Program-made: the position numbers and the translations under genes | DNA from: Candidatus Kuenenia stuttgartensis | Lineage (GTDB): Bacteria; Planctomycetota; Planctomycetia; Planctomycetales; Planctomycetaceae | Direction of reading: 5' to 3' | NCBI GenBank assembly: GCA_945861865.1 | Contig: CAMAWN010000019.1 | Coordinates: 1 to 49,298 of the forward strand | DNA: 49,298 nucleotides | In this document: positions 15,134 to 23,293 of the stretch, in pieces | Numbering within the stretch: the first letter of the stretch is position 1 | How the letters are laid out: each line of letters begins with the position of its first letter | The notes under the pieces: model-generated | Seen by the model: only the letters and a program-made list of their open reading frames with translations | Databases searched by the model: none | What the model was told of the DNA's origin: nothing

Positions 15134-16027
15134 ATGCAACTGCAAACGCGCGAGATTGTCGGACAGCAACCGGGACCGCATTTGCTGATCACGGCCGGAG
15201 TTCACGGCGACGAATTCGAGCCGATGGCGGCGGTGCGGCGTTTGATGACGGAGATTGATCCGCAAGCGTTGCGTGGCAAGTTGACGCTGGTGCCGGTCGT
15301 CAACGAGTCGGCATTTCAATTGGGACGCCGCACGGGCGAAGACGGCAAGGATTTGGCTCGGACGTGCCCTGGCCGCGAGGATGGTAGCCTCACCGAACAA
15401 GTGGCGTTCGCGCTCTCGCAACTGATTCGATCGGCGGATTTCTACATCGACTTGCACACCGGCGGGACCGCGTTCACCGTGCTGCCGCTCAGTGGCTACA
15501 CGTTGCATCCCGATCCAAACGTGCTGTCGGTTCAGCGGCGGATGGCGCAAGTTTTCGGACTGGATGTCGTCTGGGGCACCGATCCCAATTTGGACGGTCG
15601 CTCGCTGTCGGTCGCCCGTGCTGCGAACGTGCCCGCGATTTATTGCGAGTACCTTGGTGGAGGCCGCTGCGAACCGGCCGGCATTGATGCCTACGTCCGC
15701 GGTTGCCGCAACGTGCTGATTGAACTCGGATTGCTCGACGGTTTGCCGAACATCCCGCATCCACCGCTTATCGTCGAAGATCATCGCCCCGGTGCAGGAC
15801 ACATGCAGATCAACCATCCGTCACTGTGCGATGGATTCTTTGAGCCGACCGTCAAGCTCGGTCAACGTGTGCAGACTGGCGAACTTCTCGGCACGGTGTG
15901 CGACGTGCTTGGCCAACGTGTTGAACGAATCGAGTCCCGCTACAATGGCCTCGTCATTGTGTTGCAAACGTTTCCGACCGTGAGCGCCGGCGCGAGTGTC
16001 GCCGTCGTGATGGAGACGCCCTCGTAA
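15134..16027 (+). CDS. Succinylglutamate desuccinylase / aspartoacylase family zinc hydrolase
   Basis: 297 residues from ATG 15134, with AGGA six bases upstream. The zinc ligands of the AstE/AspA family are present: H24 and E27 in VHGDE, and H108 in YIDLHTGG. The substrate-binding segment appears as DLARTCPG, close to the family's DLNRxFPG. A probable catalytic glutamate is in YCEYLGGG. The enzyme would remove an acyl group from an N-acyl amino acid or a related amide. The C-terminal part forms a small beta domain of the type seen in this family. It is spaced 40 bp from the PLP enzyme and 25 bp from the aldolase, consistent with one operon. Confidence 0.85.
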   Translation: MQLQTREIVGQQPGPHLLITAGVHGDEFEPMAAVRRLMTEIDPQALRGKLTLVPVVNESAFQLGRRTGEDGKDLARTCPGREDGSLTEQVAFALSQLIRSADFYIDLHTGGTAFTVLPLSGYTLHPDPNVLSVQRRMAQVFGLDVVWGTDPNLDGRSLSVARAANVPAIYCEYLGGGRCEPAGIDAYVRGCRNVLIELGLLDGLPNIPHPPLIVEDHRPGAGHMQINHPSLCDGFFEPTVKLGQRVQTGELLGTVCDVLGQRVERIESRYNGLVIVLQTFPTVSAGASVAVVMETPS

Positions 16028-16052
16028 CTTTTGTCACCAAGATTCATCCACC

Positions 16053-16847
16053 ATGCGAATCAGCCGAATCAAAGCCAAGCTCAGCCAGAATCAGCCCGTC
16101 CTGCTCACGACAATTCATTACTCCGATCCGTCGATTTTCGAGATGGCCAGCCTGATGGGCTTCGATGGGATCTGGCTCGACTTGGAGCATCATCATCACA
16201 GCGTCGAGACGGCGAACACGCTGCTGCGAGCAACTCGCGTCGGTGTGTCCGACGTGATGGTCCGGCCCGCCAAAGGGGAGTTCATGCGGATGGGCCGCAT
16301 TCTCGAAGCGGGAGCGACCGGCATCATGTATCCGCGCTGCGACAACGCGGCCGAGGCTCGCGAAGTGATCCGCTGGTCAAAGTTCGCACCACTGGGACAG
16401 CGCGGCATCGACGCGGCCAATCCCGACAACCCGTACTGCCTGATGCCGCTGGTCGACTACCTCAAGGCGGCCAACGAGCAGACCTTCATCGTCATCCAAA
16501 TCGAAGACCCCAGCGCGCTGGCTCAAGTCGATGAGATCGCTGCCGTGCCCGGCGTGGACATCGTCTTCTTCGGCCCCGGCGACTTCAGCATCCTCAGCGG
16601 CATCCCCGGCCAGATGAATCACGAGCTGATCAAAGACGCGATGCGAAAGGTCTCGGCCGCGTGCCAGAAGGCGGGTAAGCACTGGGGCATGCCGATTTTC
16701 AACATCGAGCACGCGCAAGAAGTGTTGAGTCTTGGTGGCCGATTCCTCTGCCACAGCGCCGACATTCTGCTTCTGAAGAACGGGTTCGACGACATCCAAA
16801 AACGATTCGCCCCGCTGGGTGTGACCAGCGAGCGATCAAGCCTGTAG
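16053..16847 (+). CDS. HpcH/HpaI-family metal-dependent aldolase
   Basis: 264 residues. Class II pyruvate aldolase: catalytic base H46 in LDLEHHHH, R71 in VMVRPAKGE, metal ligands E151 (IQIEDPS) and D177 (GPGDFS). Family members split 4-hydroxy-2-keto acids such as 2,4-dihydroxyhepta-2-ene-1,7-dioate or 2-keto-3-deoxy-rhamnonate into pyruvate and an aldehyde. The exact substrate is not decidable here. The usual arginine-glycine loop is FAPLGQRGID. It follows the deacylase by 25 bp. Its TAG stop (16845-16847) is formed by the first bases of a palindromic repeat, so the original C-terminus may have differed slightly. Confidence 0.85.
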   Translation: MRISRIKAKLSQNQPVLLTTIHYSDPSIFEMASLMGFDGIWLDLEHHHHSVETANTLLRATRVGVSDVMVRPAKGEFMRMGRILEAGATGIMYPRCDNAAEAREVIRWSKFAPLGQRGIDAANPDNPYCLMPLVDYLKAANEQTFIVIQIEDPSALAQVDEIAAVPGVDIVFFGPGDFSILSGIPGQMNHELIKDAMRKVSAACQKAGKHWGMPIFNIEHAQEVLSLGGRFLCHSADILLLKNGFDDIQKRFAPLGVTSERSSL

Positions 16848-16909
16848 CCACGCTCGCCAGAGCGTGGGCCGCCTTTGAACCACGCCCACGCTCTGGCGAG
16901 CGTGGCTAC
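16844..16909. repeat. Inverted repeat element, family B, forms stop codon of aldolase gene
   Basis: Perfect 26-nt inverted arms (16844-16869 and 16884-16909) around a 14-nt loop. The outer ends are GTAGCC...GGCTAC. Each arm contains its own hairpin, CCACGCTC/GAGCGTGG. The TAG at 16845-16847 is used as the stop of the upstream aldolase gene. In RNA it would make a very stable hairpin, so it may also end or stabilise transcripts, although no T-run follows. Confidence 0.9.
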
Positions 16910-16937
16910 CGACTTTCGAATTCGACGCGCTGAACTC

Positions 16938-17939
16938 ATGCCCCAACCGATCCACAAATTACTCGTTGTCGGCGTCGGCTCGATTGGCGAGCGGCATTTG
17001 CGTTGCTTCCTCACAACCGGCCGGGCCGAGGCGGTCTTTGTCGAGGTCAATGCCACGCTCCGTGAAACGATTTCCGAACGATACAGCGTGCGCGGTTTCA
17101 CGAGTCTCGATGAGGCGCTCGCCACTCAGCCAACGGTCGCGGTCGTGGCGGTCCCGGCGCACCTGCACATCGCGATCGCCACGCAACTCGCCGAACGCGG
17201 CTTGCACCTGCTCATCGAAAAGCCGTTGAGCACGACAACGGCCGGCATCGACCGCCTGCAACAGATCGTGCGCGAGCGCGGACTGGTCGTCGGAGTCGCC
17301 TACGTTTACCGCAGTCATCCGCTGCTGAACTCGATGCGGACGGCGTTGCAAGACGGACGCTTCGGCCGGCCGGTCGAGTTGATCACGGTCTCCGGCCAGC
17401 ACTTCCCGACGTACCGCCCGGCTTATCGTGAGATTTATTACACGAACCGAGCGACCGGCGGTGGCGCGATACAAGATGCACTCACGCACGTCATCAATGC
17501 TGGCGAGTGGCTGCTCGGCCCAGTCGATCGCTTGGTCGTCGACGCCGCCCATCAGGTACTCGAAGGGGTCGCCGTCGAGGACACCGTGCATCTGCTGGCT
17601 CGGCATGGCGACGTCATGGCCAGCTACAGCCTCAATCAGCATCAAGCCCCGAACGAGTTCACGCTGACCGTCGTCTGCGAGCGGGGCACGATCCGCTGGG
17701 AATCGCATCTCAATCGACTATGTTGGCTGACGGCTCCGGGTGCTGACTGGCAAGAGGAACGGATCGTTCCACTGGAACGAGACACGCTGTTTGTTCGCCA
17801 AGCCGATCAGTTTTTGACGGCCGTCGAAGAGGGTTCGTCTCCCGCATGTTCGCTGGACGACGGACGGCAAACATTGCGAGTCAATTTGGCCGCGCTCGCC
17901 AGCGCTGATGACGGCGGCTGGCAAACGATTTCGAGCTAG
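16938..17939 (+). CDS. Gfo/Idh/MocA-family NAD(P)-dependent oxidoreductase
   Basis: 333 residues from ATG 16938. A longer frame from 16875 would start inside the repeat's loop and is rejected. The Rossmann fold has G12-V-G14-S-I-G17 and the family's EKP motif appears as LLIEKPLS near residue 95. A C-terminal alpha/beta domain for the substrate follows. Members oxidise or reduce sugars, inositols and similar polyols. The helix after the fold contains YRSHPLL and GGGAIQDALTH, the latter in the place of the catalytic aspartate/histidine region. It is the last gene of the plus-strand run and converges on a DUF1501 gene 26 bp away. Confidence 0.87.
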   Translation: MPQPIHKLLVVGVGSIGERHLRCFLTTGRAEAVFVEVNATLRETISERYSVRGFTSLDEALATQPTVAVVAVPAHLHIAIATQLAERGLHLLIEKPLSTTTAGIDRLQQIVRERGLVVGVAYVYRSHPLLNSMRTALQDGRFGRPVELITVSGQHFPTYRPAYREIYYTNRATGGGAIQDALTHVINAGEWLLGPVDRLVVDAAHQVLEGVAVEDTVHLLARHGDVMASYSLNQHQAPNEFTLTVVCERGTIRWESHLNRLCWLTAPGADWQEERIVPLERDTLFVRQADQFLTAVEEGSSPACSLDDGRQTLRVNLAALASADDGGWQTISS

Positions 17940-17965
17940 ATTTGCTTACCGGCGAGCCACTTGTG

Positions 17966-19402
17966 CTACGCCAAGATTTCTTTCACGACGTGCCCAAAGA
18001 CGTCGGTCAGCCGCATGTCTCGTCCGCTGAAGCGGAACGTTTGCTTGGTGTGATCGACACCCAACAGATGCAACATCGTGGCGTGCAGGTCGTGCATCTC
18101 CAGTCGGTTCTCGACGACTTTGTAACCGTACTCGTCAGTCGCGCCGTAGATCGTGCCCCCCTTCGCGCCGCCGCCTGCAAGCCAGACTGAAAACGCGAAT
18201 GGATTGTGATCGCGCCCGTCGCTGCCTTGAGCGAACGGAGTCCGACCAAACTCACCGGCCCACACGACGAGCGTACTGTCGAGCAACCCGCGCTGCGCCA
18301 GATCGGCCAAGAGCGCGGCAATCGGCTGATCGACGGTCAGCGCATTTTTCTGATGTCCATCTTTGAGACCAACGTGTTGATCCCAGCGATCGCCATTGCC
18401 GCCAGGACAAGTCAGTTCGATGAACCGAACACCCCGTTCGACCAGTCGCCGAGCCAGCAAACAATTGCGGCCGAAGGTGCGCGTGTTGCCGAAGTCGGCT
18501 TGCAGGCCATAAGCCTTCTGAGTTGCTTCGGTCTCGTTCGACAAGTCCATGAGTCGCGGCACCGCCATTTGCATCCGCGCGGCGAGTTCGTAATTCGCGA
18601 TCGCCGATTCGAGCGCATCGACCGGTCCGGTTTGCTCCAACAGTTTGCGATCCAGCCGCCGCATCAGGTCGAGCTTGCGTTGCTGCGACTCGGCGGTCGA
18701 TTCCATTCGTTTGATGTTCGCCACCGGAGGATCGCTCGCGCCGAGCACGCTCGCTTGGAAACTCGCTGGCAGGAACCCGCTGTTGAAGTTGTCGGCCCCG
18801 CCGGGCGGAGTCAGGCCACCGTTCAACACGATGAAGCCCGGCAAGTCTTGGCACTCGGTGCCAAGTCCGTAGCCGACCCACGCCCCCATGCTCGGCCGCC
18901 CTTGCTGGCCGTTGCCGGTGTGCAGGAAGTAGTTCGCGTTCGTGTGCTCCGGGAACTGCGACGTCAGCGATCTCACGACCGCCAGCTTGTCAACGTGCTG
19001 AGCGACATGCGGAAACAGATCACTGACCGGAATGCCGCTCTCACCGTATTTGTTGAATTTCCACGGACTCGCCAGCGTGTTGCCGATGTTGTTGAACTGC
19101 GTCTTTTCGATCTTCATGGCAAACGGCTTGCCGTTCTCGGCATCGAGCTTCGGCTTCGGATCGAACGAATCGACCTGCGAAACGCCGCCGTCCATGTACA
19201 GAAAGATCACGCTCTTCGCCTTCGCATTGAAATGCGGCTTGCGAGGGGCGAACGGATTCTTCTCATTAGCCGAACTCGCCTCAGCACCAAACGCCGGCTC
19301 ATTCAGCAGCGACGCCAATGCAACGGTCCCGAAGCCGCTGGCACACGTTTGCAGCATCGCGCGTCGAGTCTGCGGTTGAGTCACAAAGCGTCGGCAGTGC
19401 AT
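17966..19402 (-). CDS. DUF1501 protein with Tat-like signal
   Basis: 478 residues from ATG 19402, which has AGAGGA seven bases upstream. An alternative GTG at 19432 overlaps the stop of the upstream gene (GTGA), so coupling with a start ten codons earlier is possible. The N-terminus has TRRAMLQTCASGFG as a twin-arginine-type signal. DUF1501 landmarks are FLYMDGGVSQVDSFDPKPK and WAGEFGRTPFAQGSDGRDH. It is the usual partner of the cytochrome/DUF1549/DUF1553 protein encoded immediately upstream on the same strand. Function unknown; probably exported. Confidence 0.88.
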   Translation of the reverse strand: MHCRRFVTQPQTRRAMLQTCASGFGTVALASLLNEPAFGAEASSANEKNPFAPRKPHFNAKAKSVIFLYMDGGVSQVDSFDPKPKLDAENGKPFAMKIEKTQFNNIGNTLASPWKFNKYGESGIPVSDLFPHVAQHVDKLAVVRSLTSQFPEHTNANYFLHTGNGQQGRPSMGAWVGYGLGTECQDLPGFIVLNGGLTPPGGADNFNSGFLPASFQASVLGASDPPVANIKRMESTAESQQRKLDLMRRLDRKLLEQTGPVDALESAIANYELAARMQMAVPRLMDLSNETEATQKAYGLQADFGNTRTFGRNCLLARRLVERGVRFIELTCPGGNGDRWDQHVGLKDGHQKNALTVDQPIAALLADLAQRGLLDSTLVVWAGEFGRTPFAQGSDGRDHNPFAFSVWLAGGGAKGGTIYGATDEYGYKVVENRLEMHDLHATMLHLLGVDHTKQTFRFSGRDMRLTDVFGHVVKEILA

Positions 19403-19428
19403 GCACTCATCCTCTGGTCTTATCGAGA

Positions 19429-22400
19429 TCACTTCACGAACACGAACTCTTTGACATTGAACAGCACATGGCAGAGGTCGGTCCAGACTTGCGCGTGCTT
19501 GCTCCAGCCATCAGCGGGGAGGTTGTACGACTTCGCTTGCTCCTGCAGGAACGCGATGGCTTCGGCTTGCTCGGCGGCGGTTGGCGAGCGAGTGAAGGCG
19601 TCGAGGTACAACCGCTCGGTGCGTTGCTCCGGTGTGAAGTCAGCGTTCTCCTTGAGCGAGCGTTCGGCCCAGCGTTTGGACATGTCGAAGACGAACGGGT
19701 CGTTCATCAGGATCAACGCCTGAGCTGGGACGTTCGAGACGTTGCGGCGGCCGATGGTCGTGAACGGGATCGGCGTGTCGAAGGCCAGCATCAATGGCGA
19801 GAGAAAGTTGCGATTGATCGCCGTGTAAATGCTGCGCCGACCATCTCCGTCGAGCGGGCCGCTGTTGCCGGGTCGGCCTCGACCTTGCATGAACGGAGTC
19901 AAGTGGACCGGCACGGACGAGCCGAACGATTGGCGATCCAGACGCCCGGCAATCAGCAGCATCGAATCGCGAATCGCTTCGCTTTCGAGTCGATGAATCG
20001 GGGCGCGGTGCAGCCACAGATTTTGCGGATCAAGTTCATTGGCCTTCGCCGCGTCGTAGCCGAACTCGTGAGAGTTCGGACGTTGATCCCCAGCTCCCTC
20101 CGAAGTCTCACGACTTCGGCTACGGGCGGGATCGGCTTCGCTCGCCATCTGCCAAGTGTTCGTCAACACGATGCGGCGGATCAAGTGTTTCAGCGACCAG
20201 CCGTCGGCGACGAACGACTCCGCGAGATGATCGAGCAACTCCGGATGCGTCGGCTCTTTGCCCAGCACTCCGAAGTTATCGACCGACTCGACGAGACCTC
20301 GGCCAAACAGGTGATGCCACACGCGATTCACGGCGACTCGCGGGACGAACGGATTCGATTTGGCGTCGATCAATCGCCGAGCCAACTGCAATCGTCCGCT
20401 GCCGGCTTCGTGATCGACGAGTGTTTGGTCGATGCCGTCGAAGGCTTCGAGATTTCGGCGTCCAACCTCCGGTCCGAGGTTCTTGTGGCTGCCACGAATG
20501 AAGACGTGTTCGTTGACCGCGTTGCCGTCGCAGATGGCGATGGCTCGCATCGGATCAGGAATCTCGTGGGACAGGTTTCCAACCTGCCCGTCCATTGGCG
20601 AAGTGGCGGGCAGGTTGGAAACCTGCACCACAGGTTCCGGCCCGCCGTTGCTGAACCAGATCGATTCGCACGCGATCCAGCCGTCGCCGTCGTCGATCAG
20701 TTCGATGTAGGCTCGGCGGCCGAGGTGGTTTTGCAGATCACCTCCTTGTCGATGCCAGACCCACTTGCCATCGGTCTTGACCTCGAACGTCGTGCCGCTG
20801 AACAGCAACCCGCTGAAGTCCATCATCTGATAGCCGTCGAGGATCAGCCGCACGCGAGCGTTCTGCCCGGCCAGCCGATACAGAATTTGCGGATGCGTGA
20901 TCGTGAACGTCGGTGATCGGAGGACTCCGCGTAGCCGAGGCGACAGCTCGCCGCTGTGAACGACGCCGTGCCGATTCGGACCATCGCCAAATGCCCAGCC
21001 GGTCGCGAACCAGCGATGGGGGATGGGCGAGGGGCGAGGGGCGAGGGGCGAGTTCTCGGCCATCGGCTGACGGCTTTCGTCCGGGTGTTGCAGATCGACG
21101 AAGGTGGCGGAGGTGAAATCCTCGAATTGCTTTGTTCTCTCGGGAACTTCGCGAGATTTAGCGATCTTCGGATTCGATGTCTGTTCAGAACGCGATCGCT
21201 TCAATTCGGCGACGGCCGCGTCGATCTTGCCGTGTGGATCGAGGTACGCCGTCTGCCTCCGCGAGCTTTGCAGGAACCCGGCGAGGGCGTAGTAGTCCGA
21301 CGTCCGAATCGCGTCGAACTTGTGATCGTGGCATCGAGCACAGGCGACCGTCAGTCCGAGAAATGTCTTCGAGAAGACGTCCAATTGATTGTCGATCCGC
21401 GCGGCTTGCTCCGCTTTGGCATCGACCGGAGCGTGCTTGTCCTCGCCGAGAAACCAGAAGCCAGTGGCGAGCAGCGATTCGTTGTAGCCGTCGGTGGGGT
21501 GGAGGCGAGAGGCGAGAGGCGAGAGGCGAGAGGGAACCGTACCAGGCTTGTCTTGCTCTCGTCTCTCGCCTCTCGCCTCTCGTCTCGGCAATAAATCACC
21601 CGCGATGTGTTCGACGACGAAGCGGTCATACGGCACATCGGCGTTGAGCGCGCGGATGACGTAGTCGCGGTACTGATGTGCGTGAGCCAGCGGGTAATCG
21701 AATTCGTGGCCGAGCGTTTCGGCGTACCGGACGAGATCGAGCCAATGCCTCGCCCAGCGTTCTCCGAAGTGCGGCGATTCGAGCAAGCGGTCCACAACAC
21801 GCGCGAGCGATTCGCGCGTCGGAGCTTTATCGGCAACGAATTCGTCGGCCTCGGCGGGCGTTGGCGGGAGACCGATCAGCGTGAAATAGGCTCGACGCAG
21901 CAGCGTGCGACGGTCGGCGGCGGCGGCGTGAGACAAGCCGCGATCTTCGAGTTTGGACAGAATGAATTGGTCGATGGCATCCGAGTCGCGAAACGTGGCC
22001 GTGTTCACCTTCGGGTCAGCCTGGAAAGGCTGACGGACTTTCGGCGGCGCGACGTGCGCGATCGGCTTCCAGGCCCAATGCTTGGCTTTGCGTTCTGCCA
22101 GTGGGAACGCATCGGGTTTGGGATCGCGTGCGGGATCGGCTTTGCCGGCGCTCCACGGAGCGCCGCGGTTGACCCACTCGGTCAGGATCGCGACTTCGCC
22201 TTCGGGCAGACGCGATTTTGGGGGCATCTCAAAATCGACGTAGTTGATCGCTTTGACGAGCAAACTCTCGGCTGGCTTTCCCGGCACAATCGCCGCACCG
22301 GAATCGCCTCCGCGCAGCACGTCCGCACGCGACGCGAGACTCAACCCGCCTTTGAGTTTCTTTGCTTCCGGCCCGTGACACTCGAAGCAGCGAGCTTCCA

Positions 22401-22554
22401 GCAGCGGCTTCACTTTCGTTTGAAAGAATTCGACCGAGGCCGCATCGAATGTCGGTGCCTCTTGCGAGTCAGCCCGCTCGCGCGGCCACACGATCAGAGC
22501 AGCGATGCTTAGGGCAACCAGCAAAGACAGGCGACGAGTGTTGAGCAGCGTCAC
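19429..22554 (-). CDS. Planctomycete cytochrome C / DUF1549 / DUF1553 protein with four repeat insertions
   Basis: 1041 residues from GTG 22554, chosen because GGAG lies nine bases upstream and a clean signal peptide follows (hydrophobic core about residues 10-23). A longer frame to 22602 has no such support. The planctomycete cytochrome domain has C56-F-E-C59-H60, followed by DUF1549 (about 190-400), a middle region with a lectin-like feel, and DUF1553 (about 750-1000). Four stretches look like in-frame repeat-derived inserts: REARGERREQ...PLASR before LHPTDGYNES, NSPLAPRPSPIPH, VQVSNLPA...GQVGNL, and RSRSRETSEG...NSHEFGY. The protein is presumably surface-exposed and works with the adjacent DUF1501 protein; its role is unknown. 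Confidence 0.88.
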   Translation of the reverse strand: MTLLNTRRLSLLVALSIAALIVWPRERADSQEAPTFDAASVEFFQTKVKPLLEARCFECHGPEAKKLKGGLSLASRADVLRGGDSGAAIVPGKPAESLLVKAINYVDFEMPPKSRLPEGEVAILTEWVNRGAPWSAGKADPARDPKPDAFPLAERKAKHWAWKPIAHVAPPKVRQPFQADPKVNTATFRDSDAIDQFILSKLEDRGLSHAAAADRRTLLRRAYFTLIGLPPTPAEADEFVADKAPTRESLARVVDRLLESPHFGERWARHWLDLVRYAETLGHEFDYPLAHAHQYRDYVIRALNADVPYDRFVVEHIAGDLLPRREARGERREQDKPGTVPSRLSPLASRLHPTDGYNESLLATGFWFLGEDKHAPVDAKAEQAARIDNQLDVFSKTFLGLTVACARCHDHKFDAIRTSDYYALAGFLQSSRRQTAYLDPHGKIDAAVAELKRSRSEQTSNPKIAKSREVPERTKQFEDFTSATFVDLQHPDESRQPMAENSPLAPRPSPIPHRWFATGWAFGDGPNRHGVVHSGELSPRLRGVLRSPTFTITHPQILYRLAGQNARVRLILDGYQMMDFSGLLFSGTTFEVKTDGKWVWHRQGGDLQNHLGRRAYIELIDDGDGWIACESIWFSNGGPEPVVQVSNLPATSPMDGQVGNLSHEIPDPMRAIAICDGNAVNEHVFIRGSHKNLGPEVGRRNLEAFDGIDQTLVDHEAGSGRLQLARRLIDAKSNPFVPRVAVNRVWHHLFGRGLVESVDNFGVLGKEPTHPELLDHLAESFVADGWSLKHLIRRIVLTNTWQMASEADPARSRSRETSEGAGDQRPNSHEFGYDAAKANELDPQNLWLHRAPIHRLESEAIRDSMLLIAGRLDRQSFGSSVPVHLTPFMQGRGRPGNSGPLDGDGRRSIYTAINRNFLSPLMLAFDTPIPFTTIGRRNVSNVPAQALILMNDPFVFDMSKRWAERSLKENADFTPEQRTERLYLDAFTRSPTAAEQAEAIAFLQEQAKSYNLPADGWSKHAQVWTDLCHVLFNVKEFVFVK
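20055..20124. repeat. Inverted repeat element, family J, in coding sequence
   Basis: Arms 20055-20080 and 20099-20124 match as inverted copies at 24 of 26 positions, around an 18-nt middle. The outer ends are CGTAGCC...GGCTACG. Each arm is itself a hairpin: GAACTC/GAGTTC in the left, GAAGTC/GACTTC in the right. The two mismatches are paired changes that preserve the hairpin within each arm, which suggests selection or conversion at arm level. It encodes part of the DUF1553 protein. Confidence 0.85.
20566..20631. repeat. Inverted repeat element, family D, in coding sequence
   Basis: A 19-nt perfect inverted pair (20572-20590 and 20607-20625), extended outward to GTGG (20566-20569) and CCAC (20628-20631) with a short mismatch. 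Total 66 bp, a whole number of codons. Each arm has the hairpin CAGGTT/AACCTG. It encodes VQVSNLPA and GQVGNL in the DUF1549/DUF1553 protein. A related single hairpin lies at 48841-48871. Confidence 0.88.
21025..21052. repeat. Four tandem heptamers GGGCGAG in coding sequence
   Basis: Four perfect direct copies of a 7-nt unit, encoding SPLAPRPSP on the minus strand. Because seven is not a multiple of three, gain or loss of one copy would shift the reading frame of the DUF1549/DUF1553 protein. Confidence 0.9.
21502..21582. repeat. Heptamer tandem array with inverted counterpart, in coding sequence
   Basis: Four perfect GAGGCGA heptamers (21502-21529) are followed, after a short unique stretch, by the inverted form TCTCGCC twice (21564-21577) with flanking partial copies to 21582. 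It can fold as a long imperfect hairpin. The 81 bases from 21502 to 21582 equal 27 codons and encode the segment inserted before LHPTDGYNES in the DUF1549/DUF1553 protein. Confidence 0.88.
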
Positions 22555-22611
22555 AAAGGAGACTCCTGCAAGTATCGCAGAGGAGGACCACCCCAACCAC
22601 ACCGGTCGTCG

Positions 22612-23190
22612 TTACTTCGCCAGTTCGGCTTCGATCGCTTTGACGACTTCGTCCGAGTCCGGTTCCACGCCGGTGCGGAAGCGAGCAATGACTTCGCCCT
22701 TCTTGCTGACGAGGAACTTTTCGAAGTTCCATCGCACGGGACGGTCTTTTTCAATCGGTTCTTTCGAGGTGAGTTCCTTGAACAGCGGCGCAGCCTTGTC
22801 GCCGTTGACGTCCACCTTCGAGAACATGTCGAACTTCACGCCGTAGTTCTTCTGGCAGAAGTCGGCCACGTCTTCATCGCTGCCCGGTTCTTGATCGCCG
22901 AACTGATTGCAGGGGAAGCCGAGTACCGCCAAGCCCTTCTTGTTGTACTTCTCGTGCAACGCTTCGAGCGGCTTGTACTGCGGAGTTGCTCCGCAGGCGC
23001 TGGCGACGTTGACGATCAGCAGCACCTTGCCGTTGTACTTGGCGAGGTCCACTTTCTTGCCAGTCAGCGATTTCATCTCGTGCTTGAGCAGTGGCGGAGT
23101 TTTCTCGGCGGGCTTCTTGTCTTCGGCCGCAGCGAACACTCCGGCGAGCAGCACGGCACCAGCGAGGCAGGACAGCGAGAACAGTTTCAT
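22612..23190 (-). CDS. Glutathione-peroxidase-family thiol peroxidase, exported
   Basis: 192 residues from ATG 23190 (CAGGAG upstream); the longer frame to 23289 is not supported. A signal peptide (about 1-22) is followed by the GPx fold. The active-site residues are C66 in NVASACGAT, Q96 in CNQFG and W154-N155 in RWNFEKF. The peroxidatic residue is encoded by an ordinary Cys codon, not Sec. Lacking the dimer loop, such bacterial forms generally use thioredoxin-like reductants to remove peroxides, here in the periplasm or outer compartment. It stands between truD and the cytochrome/DUF1553 gene on the same strand, 57 bp before the latter's start. Confidence 0.9.
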   Translation of the reverse strand: MKLFSLSCLAGAVLLAGVFAAAEDKKPAEKTPPLLKHEMKSLTGKKVDLAKYNGKVLLIVNVASACGATPQYKPLEALHEKYNKKGLAVLGFPCNQFGDQEPGSDEDVADFCQKNYGVKFDMFSKVDVNGDKAAPLFKELTSKEPIEKDRPVRWNFEKFLVSKKGEVIARFRTGVEPDSDEVVKAIEAELAK

Positions 23191-23254
23191 GGCGGGGCTC
23201 CTGAATTGAGGATGAAGCGGTGGGGATGCGGCACATCCACCGCGAGAACAGCAT

Positions 23255-23271
23255 AGCCCCGATCGGGGGCT
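23255..23271. terminator. Weak hairpin between truD and the peroxidase gene
   Basis: AGCCCC (23255-23260) pairs with GGGGCT (23266-23271) around a 5-nt loop. It lies 23 bases past the truD stop on the minus strand. No T-run follows, so termination is uncertain. Confidence 0.35.
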
Positions 23272-23293
23272 GATCGGAAGCGGCAGCAACAGG

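Noticed and set aside
18206..20916. Long plus-strand frames (18206-19723 and 19318-20916)
   Set aside because: They are antisense to DUF1501 and DUF1549/DUF1553 genes, which carry conserved motifs; no family features in the plus-strand translations.
21480..21600. CRISPR array at the heptamer repeats
   Set aside because: The units are 7 nt, contiguous and without spacers; no cas genes nearby.
22980..23010. Selenocysteine in the glutathione-peroxidase-like protein
   Set aside because: The active-site codon is a normal Cys codon (TGC), not TGA.
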